From: JASFTV01 sp050050615
GTDB lineage: Bacteria > Desulfobacterota > DSM-4660 > Desulfatiglandales > HGW-15
NCBI GenBank assembly: GCA_050050615.1
Contig: JASFTV010000077.1
Span: 1-12,610 of the forward strand
DNA length: 12,610 nt
Direction of reading: 5' to 3'
A program made the position numbers and the translations under genes. Within the stretch, counting starts at the first letter, position 1, and each line of letters starts with the position of its first letter. Below the pieces are notes generated by a model. It searched no databases. It was not told where the DNA came from and saw only the letters and a program-made list of their open reading frames with translations. Positions 6,555 through 12,479 of the stretch are shown in pieces.

Positions 6555-7409
6555 CTATGAAAAAACAATGCCCACATAACCCACAAAACTGCTGTCAGGC
6601 CTTATATCATAGCTGGTGGCATAGACCAATTTCTCGCCCTTTTCGGCTCCCAATTTTTTCGCGGCAGCTATCGCCGTGGCAGCGGCTCCTGAACAGCAGG
6701 CATTATAATTTCTCAGAGACTCATGGATGACCCCTTCGGCATCCATTTCTAACATCAGATCAACAACCCTTTTGTCGTTTTCATTCTTCACCCAATCGAC
6801 CGCCTCTTCGCCCACGCCCCTAGGAGTGTACCCATAGTTGTATCCGTAATGGGTGAGGTCGGTTGATCCCAAGACGATCGTTTTGCGCCCCATTGTCTCT
6901 CCTATCTCAATAACCCGCTCACCGATCTTCAATGAAGGAATGGAAGGAGGGACACCTATGGGCAGTATTCTAACATCCGAAAAAAAGTATTTTATGAAAG
7001 GCAGTTGTAACTCAACGGTATTGTCCTGATCATAGCGAGAAGGGGTTTCAACATTGAAAGAGAATTCCGAAACCAGCTTTTCTCCAAGCTCATGATCAAT
7101 CTCCAGATCTCCAAGTGGCGTGGCCCACGAGCCCTCTTTTAGGATGTAATTACTGCTGCCAGGGTGAAGGTGCCTTCCGAAGATAACGATTGTATCCGGC
7201 GTCACCCCATTTCTGAGGCATTTGATCACGTTGCATGCTATTCTACCTGAAAAAAACCAACCCGCATGAGGTACAATGCCCCCAACCCTCGCCTTTTCGG
7301 AGGAGGGGCAAGGAGCACTGGCTTGAGAGAATTCTTCTATGACCAGGCGGCAATCTGATTCTTTTGCCGGGTACCAGCTACCTGCGAAATCAGACCTCCT
7401 GACGGCCAT
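6555..7409 (-). CDS. MEMO family protein (AmmeMemoRadiSam system protein B type)
   Basis: A 284-residue MEMO1-family protein, related in fold to class III extradiol dioxygenases. Visible family motifs are RRSDFAGSWYP (4-14), GGIVPHAGWFFSG (43-55), FGRHLHPG (77-84), DNTVELQLPF, VLGSTDLTHYG and YNACCSGAAA (235-244). Likely metal ligands by analogy to human MEMO1 are His48, His80 (or 82) and Cys238 or 239. In many prokaryotes this protein occurs with an AMMECR1-domain protein and a radical SAM enzyme; neither is in this window. Its precise reaction is unknown. ATG 7409 is preceded by a purine-rich AAAGGAAAGGGGG. The region upstream is shared with the divergent M50 protease gene. Confidence 0.9.
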   Translation of the reverse strand: MAVRRSDFAGSWYPAKESDCRLVIEEFSQASAPCPSSEKARVGGIVPHAGWFFSGRIACNVIKCLRNGVTPDTIVIFGRHLHPGSSNYILKEGSWATPLGDLEIDHELGEKLVSEFSFNVETPSRYDQDNTVELQLPFIKYFFSDVRILPIGVPPSIPSLKIGERVIEIGETMGRKTIVLGSTDLTHYGYNYGYTPRGVGEEAVDWVKNENDKRVVDLMLEMDAEGVIHESLRNYNACCSGAAATAIAAAKKLGAEKGEKLVYATSYDIRPDSSFVGYVGIVFS

Positions 7410-7579
7410 AATATGCCCCCTTTCCTTTTGTTGGTTATGGCAGCCCCACCCTATCCCTGGGCGTCGGTTCCCTGGACGGGATGTCTCGATAATACGGACG
7501 TTATGATACCTGAGCTTCAGAGATGATGGAGCGTTTGAAACTTTTACGCGAATTCAATATGTTGAATGGCGTTAGCCGC

Positions 7580-7608
7580 TTGCCGCGAGCACCAATTCTT
7601 GCTACTAT
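7580..7608 (+). promoter_or_regulatory. Possible sigma-70 promoter of the M50 protease gene
   Basis: TTGCCG (7580-7585) is separated by exactly 17 bases from TACTAT (7603-7608). Each hexamer matches four of six consensus bases. It would give a leader of about 80 bases. Confidence 0.4.
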
Positions 7609-7654
7609 ACATCAGTTTTAAAGATTATGGAATCCGTAAAATCACGTATAAGGA

Positions 7655-7674
7655 CGTTGGTTGAATAACTAACG
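7655..7674 (+). promoter_or_regulatory. Leader hairpin just before the M50 ribosome site
   Basis: CGTTGGTT and AACTAACG form an eight-pair stem (one G-T pair) with a GAAT tetraloop. It ends seven bases before the Shine-Dalgarno GGAAGGG (7682-7688). It could affect translation or transcript stability; no T run follows directly. Confidence 0.3.
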
Positions 7675-7693
7675 ATCTTTTGGAAGGGACCAG

Positions 7694-8317
7694 ATGTTCT
7701 CAGATATCACAGAGTGGATCGTAAAAATCCCTGTTCTTCTTTTTGCCGTAACCATTCATGAATATGCCCACGGCAGAACCGCCCTTTCCTTGGGTGACCC
7801 CACCGCAAGAAACGCCGGAAGACTGACATGGAACCCCATCAGTCATATTGACCCGTTGGGCGCGATCTGCCTGTTTTTGTTCCATTTCGGGTGGGCCAAG
7901 CCAGTCCCTGTCAATGTGGGATACTTCAAGAATATCAGGCGGGATACGATCCTTATGTCCCTGAGCGGTCCTCTCGCCAACATAGGAGCAGCCTTTCTCA
8001 CAGGCCTGTTTATTCGGTATCTCTTCTTCCCATTAGGGATCTACGTCAAAGTATTGATTTACATGTTGCTGATCAACATAGGGCTTGGGCTCTTCAACCT
8101 CTTGCCTATGCCCCCTTTGGACGGATCCCATGTTTTAGAAAACCTGCTTCCCGCCAATGCAGCGCTAAAATATAAGCAACTTCGTCGATACGGACCATTC
8201 CTTCTTATCGGAATAATCATGCTGGACAATTTTGCTCATACTGGCATTCTACAGAGTATCCTGATCTCCCCCATGATCACTTTGATCAAGCTTTTTGCAG
8301 GGGATAGGATTTTGTGA
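7694..8317 (+). CDS. Site-2 protease family (M50) intramembrane metalloprotease
   Basis: A 207-residue polytopic membrane protein. The zinc motif HEYAH (22-26) lies in the first hydrophobic segment. Family markers GDPTARNAGRLTWNPISHID (34-53), GWAKPVPVN (66-74), LSGPLANIG (90-98) and the second active-site motif NLLPMPPLDGS (135-145, third zinc ligand Asp143) follow in the usual order. Hydrophobic segments lie near 9-31, 56-66, 87-112, 117-138 and 165-182. Length and layout fit the short YwhC-like M50 branch with no PDZ domain. Such proteases cut membrane proteins within the bilayer, but the substrate is unknown. ATG 7694 follows GGAAGGG by five bases. The gene is alone on its strand and converges on the DUF2284 gene. 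Confidence 0.93.
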   Translation: MFSDITEWIVKIPVLLFAVTIHEYAHGRTALSLGDPTARNAGRLTWNPISHIDPLGAICLFLFHFGWAKPVPVNVGYFKNIRRDTILMSLSGPLANIGAAFLTGLFIRYLFFPLGIYVKVLIYMLLINIGLGLFNLLPMPPLDGSHVLENLLPANAALKYKQLRRYGPFLLIGIIMLDNFAHTGILQSILISPMITLIKLFAGDRIL

Positions 8318-8323
8318 GAGAAG

Positions 8324-8419
8324 CTAGTGTGTTGTAATGCAAACAACTTATCCAAATGACAATGACGGCCCCCCACCGCGATTCAAGGTTGTCAAGTTGT
8401 TTCCGATACACACCACTAG
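8324..8419. mobile_element. MITE-like element with imperfect terminal inverted repeats (IS630/mariner style)
   Basis: Two 26-base arms (8324-8349 and 8394-8419) are inverted copies. The outer CTAGTG/CACTAG and the inner AAACAACTT/AAGTTGTTT are perfect, and the middle diverges. Further in, TGACAA (8357-8362) pairs with TTGTCA (8389-8394). Both ends lie in CTAG, so the element appears flanked by TA duplications (8325-8326 and 8417-8418), as expected for IS630/Tc1-mariner insertion. The 44-base centre has no coding capacity. It sits seven bases after the M50 stop in a convergent intergenic gap. As RNA it would form a long hairpin, which could alternatively serve as a transcript-end structure. 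Confidence 0.55.
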
Positions 8420-8515
8420 ATTGTCCTGAGAGGGGTGGTCCCACGTCTATCACGCCTAACTTTGAATGCTCTCCTTCCGAACATCACTCGCTTTCCCGGG
8501 ATAGCTCTTCAAAAT

Positions 8516-9064
8516 TCAGTCAACGAGCATGAGGCAATAATAGTTTTGGGTTTCGCCTTTGTCTCGAAGCGGTTTGATAAAGAAGCCGTGGTTCCGCGCC
8601 GTCTGGTAGACATCTATTCCACAGGCCTCCATGGAAGGCCTGGCCCGGGAGCCGAAGTTGCAGGGCTTTCCATCGAGTTTGGCGCATTCTTTACAAAGTC
8701 CGCAGGGACCGGCAAGTAACACGAAAGTCTTGTAATACCCGTCCTTGAACATCTCCTCTTCCAGGTCTACCAACGCTTCAAAGAAAGCCTTGAGGTATTT
8801 TCTCCTGCTCCGCCCTTCTCTCTTGGACGCCTCAATATGGAAGAGAATGGCCCGCTGGTAAGCATCCAGCATCTCCCTCGTCTGTTCCGGAGTGGGTGTA
8901 TCCGGCGGGCAGCAATAACCCTTGCTGTACATGGGGCAGCCGAACTGGCACTTGAGTCTCACCCACGGGGCGGTCACTACACTTCCTGGGTCGATGACCT
9001 TCGCCTCTGCATCCCTTCCCTCTAACACCCCACGCCAATAATTTTTCAGATCCACGCGCCTCAT
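8516..9064 (-). CDS. DUF2284 family cysteine-rich, probably metal-binding protein
   Basis: A 182-residue soluble protein with the two cysteine blocks of DUF2284. The first is CQFGCPMYSKGYCCPP (39-54); the second is AGPCGLCKECAKLDGKPC (118-135), followed by RARPSMEACGIDVYQTARNHGF. The second block (Cys121, Cys124, Cys127, Cys135) has iron-sulfur-like spacing, so an Fe-S cluster is likely but not proven. The family has no established reaction and is common in anaerobes. I choose ATG 9064 because TGAGGAA lies about eight bases upstream; the GTG at 9085 lacks a ribosome site and would add seven unconserved-looking residues. The promoter region (9086-9111) has three tandem AAGT-type repeats that might be an operator. 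Confidence 0.9.
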   Translation of the reverse strand: MRRVDLKNYWRGVLEGRDAEAKVIDPGSVVTAPWVRLKCQFGCPMYSKGYCCPPDTPTPEQTREMLDAYQRAILFHIEASKREGRSRRKYLKAFFEALVDLEEEMFKDGYYKTFVLLAGPCGLCKECAKLDGKPCNFGSRARPSMEACGIDVYQTARNHGFFIKPLRDKGETQNYYCLMLVD

Positions 9065-9085
9065 GGCTGACTTCCTCAAGAACAC

Positions 9086-9111
9086 AAGTGACTTAAGTGA
9101 TCAAGTAGATC
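9086..9111. repeat. Short tandem AAGTGA-type repeats upstream of the DUF2284 gene
   Basis: Three adjacent units read AAGTGACTT, AAGTGATC and AAGTAGATC, with the palindrome ACTTAAGT at the first junction. They lie 22-47 bases before the DUF2284 start, where a repressor site would fit. Confidence 0.25.
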
Positions 9112-9262
9112 GTCGAGACACGGTTCAACGAGATCATACTCTTTGCCCTGCCGAACCTGCCATCAGAAGCTGCTTGCATATCGAACTATGGATGCAACGT
9201 CAAGCGTTTCCCGTAATTCGTAAGGGCTCATTCCTTTGATGGGAAATATTGGATGCCTACCC

Positions 9263-9301
9263 AAAAGCGTCGGCCGGTTCCGTTTCATCGAACCGGCCGA
9301 C
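9263..9301 (-). terminator. Strong GC-rich stem, probable terminator on the minus strand
   Basis: GTCGGCCGGTTC (9269-9280) and GAACCGGCCGAC (9290-9301) form a perfect 12-pair stem with a nine-base loop. On the minus strand it is followed by GCTTTTGG, a short T run, so it is best read as the end of the transcript from the 27-codon gene upstream (9521-9604). Confidence 0.55.
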
Positions 9302-9520
9302 TGTCACGGGAAGAGGAGAGGTTGGCAAGGGTTTGGAGATGAGGGGAAAATTACGCCAAAGTAAGCAGACAGTTACGCCGATGAAGCGGCCAACACACCG
9401 TGGAGGTTCGTGTGGCCAGGAGTCTAACCGAAGGTTTGCCAGAGAAAGCACATCCCCAAAGGCCCAGATAATAAAAGACTCCACGGACTGGGTGCTGGCC
9501 CAAAACAATGCGTTTGTTCT
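9302..9520. other. Non-coding gap between the micro-protein gene and the 12-pair stem
   Basis: No frame here has a ribosome site or recognisable product on either strand. The only structure seen is a bulged hairpin, GGCC-ACAC with GTGT-GGCC (9388-9417). If the stem at 9263-9301 ends the micro-protein transcript, this stretch would be a 3' untranslated region of about 220 bases. Confidence 0.35.
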
Positions 9521-9604
9521 TTAAGGAACATAGTACAGGAAAAATGCAGCTGCCAGGCTCAATAGGATGCCAAAAATAGAAGAGATAACGATTTCCTTAA
9601 CCAT
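9521..9604 (-). CDS. 27-residue single-span membrane micro-protein
   Basis: The minus strand encodes a 27-residue peptide starting MVKEIVISSIFGILL and ending AAFFLYYVP. Residues 5-25 form one uninterrupted hydrophobic helix with a charged N-terminal MVKE, so it should sit in the inner membrane as a single span. The ribosome site is excellent: AAGGGGGTG, nearly the full anti-Shine-Dalgarno complement, five bases before the ATG. A perfect sigma-54 promoter lies 76 bases upstream of the ATG. This combination makes translation likely despite the tiny size. I recognise no family; small subunits of respiratory or transport complexes (CydX- or KdpF-like) have this shape, but the sequence does not identify one. 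No partner gene is adjacent. Confidence 0.6.
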   Translation of the reverse strand: MVKEIVISSIFGILLSLAAAFFLYYVP

Positions 9605-9679
9605 CAAAGCACCCCCTTATGCTCATGATAATCATTCTATTTTGGTCGTGATGGGAACCTCCTACCTAATAATATGATG

Positions 9680-9696
9680 AGCAAGGATCATGCCAG
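9680..9696 (-). promoter_or_regulatory. Sigma-54 (RpoN) promoter
   Basis: The minus strand reads CTGGCATGATCCTTGCT, matching YTGGCAYRNNNNTTGCW at every defined position, with ten bases between the -24 GG and -12 GC. The predicted start is near 9669, giving a 65-base leader to the 27-codon gene. Such promoters need an AAA+ enhancer-binding activator; none is encoded in the window. Possible upstream sites are the repeated GCTTAG at 9731-9736 and 9744-9749. Confidence 0.7.
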
Positions 9697-10004
9697 AGGG
9701 AAACCACAGGTTTACCTTGAAAATTCAAATGCTTAGCTAAACTGCTTAGTTGGCAAGCCCAAAGAAATGCACTGGGAGCTGGGCCATATGCACATATTTC
9801 TGTGCATTTTTGAACCTCAGTGCTTCGATTCGCAAATCCTGTAACTTATTTTCAGGATTGTGACCTGTGTGACTGCGCACGCCTTTCGGCCCGAGCTCAT
9901 GGCCGGAGGCAGTACTTCTTCCCGAGTGAATGGATACGTCATCAAATTTATGAATCGAGGGACTAAGCAAGACTGGGTGAGCACAAGTTCGTTTGTTCGA
10001 TAGT
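9697..10004. other. Intergenic stretch between the sigma-54 promoter and the lipoprotein-like gene
   Basis: No convincing gene. A minus-strand frame from GTG 9880 to 9746 could give a 44-residue helical peptide containing LQDLRIEALRFKNAQKYVHM. Only a weak AAAGG precedes it and I recognise no family, so I leave it uncalled. A hairpin followed by T lies at 9788-9811, and repeated GCTTAG motifs at 9731-9749 may belong to sigma-54 control. Confidence 0.3.
9788..9811 (+). terminator. Hairpin with T run, orphan terminator candidate
   Basis: ATGCACA and TGTGCAT form a seven-pair stem with a six-base loop and are followed by TTTT on the plus strand. No plus-strand gene lies upstream, so it may be fortuitous or end an unseen short RNA. 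Confidence 0.3.
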
Positions 10005-10643
10005 TCAGGGTAGGTTTTCAACAACACCCTCACAGGCCAACTGACCGAGTTCATTGAAGGTAACGGGTCTGGCCCTAAATTCCTCTCTCACAATGATGCC
10101 TTCGCCTGACCCCTCCCAAACAATCCGGGCCTGATCAGTCTCCAGAATTCTCAGGAAAAGTCGCAACATGGCTGTCTGGGAATCAATGGCCCTCAATCCA
10201 AAGGCGCTCAGCCTGGTGGAAGCATACTGATTAAAACTGTTTAGGCTCAGGTAAACCACATATTGAACGTCCAGAATCTCTCCTAGTTTCATCAAAAACC
10301 CTTTGTCCAGACTTCCGCTCGTCTGAAAATCCTTGATCGCCTTGTTATACGCCTTAGCAAGACCCGCTTGGCTGATCAGACTCAGACATTCGCTGGGAAG
10401 AGTAACGATTGTCTCTTTTCGATTCTCTTTTAGAGTTTTGGCCAGCAGATCCAGCAGTATCCACTGGTCTTCAAGTTCGTGGGCGGAACTGGGTGTAACA
10501 AACCCTACCCTTTTCCCTCTTAGGCTAAAATCCGGTGTACGAAAGGATTCATCCACCTGAAACCGAGCCTGTGTAAAAGGACCAGCACAACCGAGGAAAG
10601 CGGCAAAAACAAAGGCCCAGGTCTGGACTGAAAACCTATTCAT
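10005..10643 (-). CDS. Probable exported lipoprotein of unknown function
   Basis: A 212-residue protein with an N-terminal hydrophobic signal (about 6-18) ending FLGC, so Cys19 is a plausible lipidation site although the -3 position is Phe rather than Leu. The mature part contains GKRVGFVTPSSAHELEDQW (43-61), a helical middle, and EILDVQYVVYLSLNSF (about 122-137) followed by strands ending RIVWEGSGEG. That arrangement resembles periplasmic lipoproteins with an alpha/beta core, but I cannot name the family. ATG 10643 has AAGGA five to six bases upstream. Only 11 bases separate it from the preceding secreted-protein gene (10655-11059), so the two form an operon and probably act together in the envelope. 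Confidence 0.75.
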   Translation of the reverse strand: MNRFSVQTWAFVFAAFLGCAGPFTQARFQVDESFRTPDFSLRGKRVGFVTPSSAHELEDQWILLDLLAKTLKENRKETIVTLPSECLSLISQAGLAKAYNKAIKDFQTSGSLDKGFLMKLGEILDVQYVVYLSLNSFNQYASTRLSAFGLRAIDSQTAMLRLFLRILETDQARIVWEGSGEGIIVREEFRARPVTFNELGQLACEGVVENLP

Positions 10644-10654
10644 TTGTATCCTTT

Positions 10655-11059
10655 TCAGTTTTTAGGTGGAGCCAAATATCGCCCTTCTTGAGGTTTCAAC
10701 GAGAGACTCTCAATGATCTCCCCCATACGCTTACCAGGCCGAACTCGCCCACCGTAGATTAAGGAGACCGCTCCGCTGGAGCCTGATCCGCCCCATATCC
10801 AGTAGTGCCCTTCCTTTGTATCGAGTATGAATACGGAATTGTCCTCAACCCTTACGGCCTGGAATCTCCCCACCGGGCCACGAGAAAGAGGCTTGTAGAA
10901 CTCTGAGGGTGGGGGAGCTTCGGGTTGCTTTGAATGCTGCTCCGCTTTCTCGGCCTCTGAGGACTTCTCAGCCCATACGCCATTGGCTGAGAAAGCTACA
11001 AAAAGAACTGAAAGTACGGCCATCCGCTTAAGCATATCCACACCCCACTTCCTTTTCAT
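10655..11059 (-). CDS. Small secreted or periplasmic protein, unknown function
   Basis: A 134-residue protein with a Sec signal peptide: basic MLKRM, hydrophobic AVLSVLFVAFSANGV, and a probable cut after VWA (about residue 30). The mature N terminus is a low-complexity charged and proline-rich linker (EKSSEAEKAEQHSKQPEAPP). It is followed by a compact beta-rich part with VRVEDNSVFILDTKEGHYWI and a WGG turn near 88-90. The start is uncertain: ATG 11059 gives an extended n-region, while ATG 11035 (Met9) gives a more typical signal peptide; neither has a strong ribosome site. It is the first gene of a two-gene operon with the lipoprotein-like gene. Just upstream is the hairpin array at 11096-11285. 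Confidence 0.65.
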   Translation of the reverse strand: MKRKWGVDMLKRMAVLSVLFVAFSANGVWAEKSSEAEKAEQHSKQPEAPPPSEFYKPLSRGPVGRFQAVRVEDNSVFILDTKEGHYWIWGGSGSSGAVSLIYGGRVRPGKRMGEIIESLSLKPQEGRYLAPPKN

Positions 11060-11095
11060 CTAATGGTTGCCTGGAGCACAAAACCTCATATCTAC

Positions 11096-11285
11096 AAAAA
11101 CCGCGGCAGAGAGCCCCGTCCGGAAGGGCGGGGGTGAATGGTGCGTCGTTTTTGTGGGGGTGCAGGACGCTTGCCCCCGCGGTTTTTAGAACGCGAAATG
11201 GGTTAAACCCATTTCGCTCTGAAAGCGCCGATGGCGGCATTCCGGAAAATGCCCCGCGCCTTGGCGCGGAGTGCTTCACTTTCTT
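11096..11285. repeat. Tandem hairpin array, repeat element or structured RNA
   Basis: About 190 bases hold successive perfect or near-perfect stems. An outer AAAAACCGCGG (11096-11106) pairs with CCGCGGTTTTT (11177-11187). Within it is CCCCGTCC-GGAA-GGGCGGGG (11114-11133), a stem with a GNRA-type loop, and GTGGGGG with CCCCCGC (11154-11180). Then come GCGAAATGGGTT with AACCCATTTCGC (11193-11217), GGCATT with AATGCC (11236-11253), and CCGCGCC with GGCGCGG (11254-11269). Frames on both strands run through it without ribosome sites, so I regard it as non-coding. Confidence 0.55.
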
Positions 11286-11464
11286 TCTGAAAGATGAGGT
11301 CTTGTTATTGATCTCACACCCCCATGTGTAGGTTCACAAGTAGTTCAAGTGAGTGAAAACGATACTGAAGCCGTCTCCTCCTCTTATCAAGGATTTTAGG
11401 AAAGTAGCGTCACATCAGAAGGTGGCATTAATGGTGGCTGGGGTCATGGTTAGAGCTGGTGGTG
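11286..11464. other. Gap between the hairpin array and the TPR lipoprotein gene
   Basis: No gene or clear terminator on either strand. The minus strand holds a purine-rich AGAGGAGGAGA with no start codon nearby. No promoter for the downstream secreted-protein operon could be identified with confidence. Confidence 0.3.
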
Positions 11465-11935
11465 TTATTTGGATCCTTTGAGCATAGGCGGCCGCTCACC
11501 TGTGATTTCAGTGTAGTTTTTGCAAGCTATTTCGAGTCCCATGCTACAGGCTTTTTCATAGTCCTCTTTTGCTTTTTCTACCTCACCTTTCCTGTGATAG
11601 GCCAGCCCTCTATTGTTATAAGCGGCTGAGCTTTCCGGATTTAATGCAAGGGCCTCGTTACAGTCCTCTATGGCTTTATCGTAGTATCCCAGCTCACAAA
11701 AGGCCCATGCGCGGTTAACGTACGGTTCCCACCGGGTGACATCTGATGAAATGGCCATAGATGCCCATCCCATGCTTTCGACCCAATCCCCTTTCTGAAC
11801 GCTTATCGAGCTTTTTTCAACCCAATCATGGGAAACGGGAATGATTTTAGAGCTACAACCCATGTACGGCGTACATGCTAAAAGTATTGCCCCGACCATA
11901 AGTGTTTTGGTCAATAATGCCATTGAGTTCTTCAT
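11465..11935 (-). CDS. TPR-containing lipoprotein
   Basis: A 156-residue protein with an N-terminal signal (hydrophobic 11-20). It has two candidate lipidation cysteines: Cys21 in ILLAC and Cys27 in YMGCSS. After a short linker, residues about 68-135 form two TPR units, WEPYVNRAWAFCELGYYDKA and AAYNNRGLAYHRKGEVEKA, each with the expected Gly, Ala and Tyr positions. The tail ends in ACSMGLEIACKNYTEITG, resembling Sel1-like ends. TPRs mediate protein contacts, so a role as an envelope scaffold is likely; no partner is evident. ATG 11935 follows AGGAGG with about eight bases spacing; the TTG one codon upstream is less well placed. It appears monocistronic. Confidence 0.85.
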   Translation of the reverse strand: MKNSMALLTKTLMVGAILLACTPYMGCSSKIIPVSHDWVEKSSISVQKGDWVESMGWASMAISSDVTRWEPYVNRAWAFCELGYYDKAIEDCNEALALNPESSAAYNNRGLAYHRKGEVEKAKEDYEKACSMGLEIACKNYTEITGERPPMLKGSK

Positions 11936-11938
11936 CAA

Positions 11939-12283
11939 ATACCCCTCCTCATGGTCTTTACTTCTGGTGAATTCTCAAAAGGATAGGTTTGCAGAGGTAA
12001 ATTTGATAGCTGGCACCAGGGATACATAGCCTTTATTGCATGGCTTAGGACTAATTATTGCTCTTAGCCTTTCTTCCCATCCCTGTCAAACAATTTCCTG
12101 CAAAATACCCACTCCAGGAATTACCTCATTAATCAGATTGAAGTTTTGAGATTGCTCCTTTTTCTTTGTTGAAGCAGACTAGGATTCTCGGCTTCGGATG
12201 ACTGTTTCGGCCAACAGGAATCTTATGATTATCAAAAAGGACCTTATAGGCCCCAAAAAGTGTCCTATTTTCAAGTGCAGACA
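11939..12283. other. Non-coding stretch upstream of the TPR lipoprotein gene
   Basis: About 345 bases without a plausible gene on either strand. It includes the ribosome site of the TPR lipoprotein (around 11944-11949). It also has a possible hairpin AGGATTC/GAATCTT (about 12180-12225) and a weak ATAGG/CCTAT stem followed by TTT near 12246-12270. No promoter with both hexamers at good spacing was found. Confidence 0.35.
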
Positions 12284-12313
12284 AAACAAAAGCGGAGCCT
12301 TCTAGACTCCGCT
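12284..12313 (-). terminator. Intrinsic terminator after the PEP-CTERM tail
   Basis: On the minus strand AGCGGAG and CTCCGCT form a seven-pair stem with a nine-base loop, followed by TTTTGTTTTG. It begins 27 bases after the stop of the PEP-CTERM frame, as expected for the end of that gene. Confidence 0.75.
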
Positions 12314-12340
12314 GATCCGCTTGAAAAAACGAAAAACGAT

Positions 12341-12439
12341 TTACTTCCTAAACCTCCTCCTAAACGCCACAAGCCATGCTAATCCAGAAACGAGAAGTAG
12401 CATGGTTGCGGGTTCAGGAAGGGATGTGCCATGGTTGTG
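12341..12439 (-). pseudogene. Orphan PEP-CTERM sorting tail (gene body missing)
   Basis: The minus strand encodes HNHGTSLPEPATMLLLVSG followed by LAWLVAFRRRFRK and TAA. This is a textbook PEP-CTERM signal: the PEP motif, a hydrophobic span and a basic tail, recognised by an exosortase for sorting to the cell surface in exopolysaccharide-producing Gram-negative bacteria. The frame stays open only back to a TAA at 12494-12496 and contains no ATG, GTG or TTG start upstream of the signal. The residues before HNHG are arginine-rich and unlike an exported domain. The signal and its terminator are therefore intact while the protein body is gone, by deletion or a frameshift. The preceding partial gene ends in a different frame. 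Confidence 0.65.
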
Positions 12440-12479
12440 CCTGCTATGAGGGAAAAAACGGCGTAGCGAGTTAGCGGAA

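Noticed and set aside
9249..9524. Overlapping frames of 91 (+) and 83 (-) codons
   Set aside because: Both cross the 12-pair stem at 9269-9301, have no ribosome site and read as low-quality composition; neither resembles a protein family.
11028..11331. Frames of 83 (-) and 65 (+) codons across the hairpin array
   Set aside because: They are by-products of the palindromic stems, which give similar peptides on both strands (NGFNPFR and NGLNPFR).
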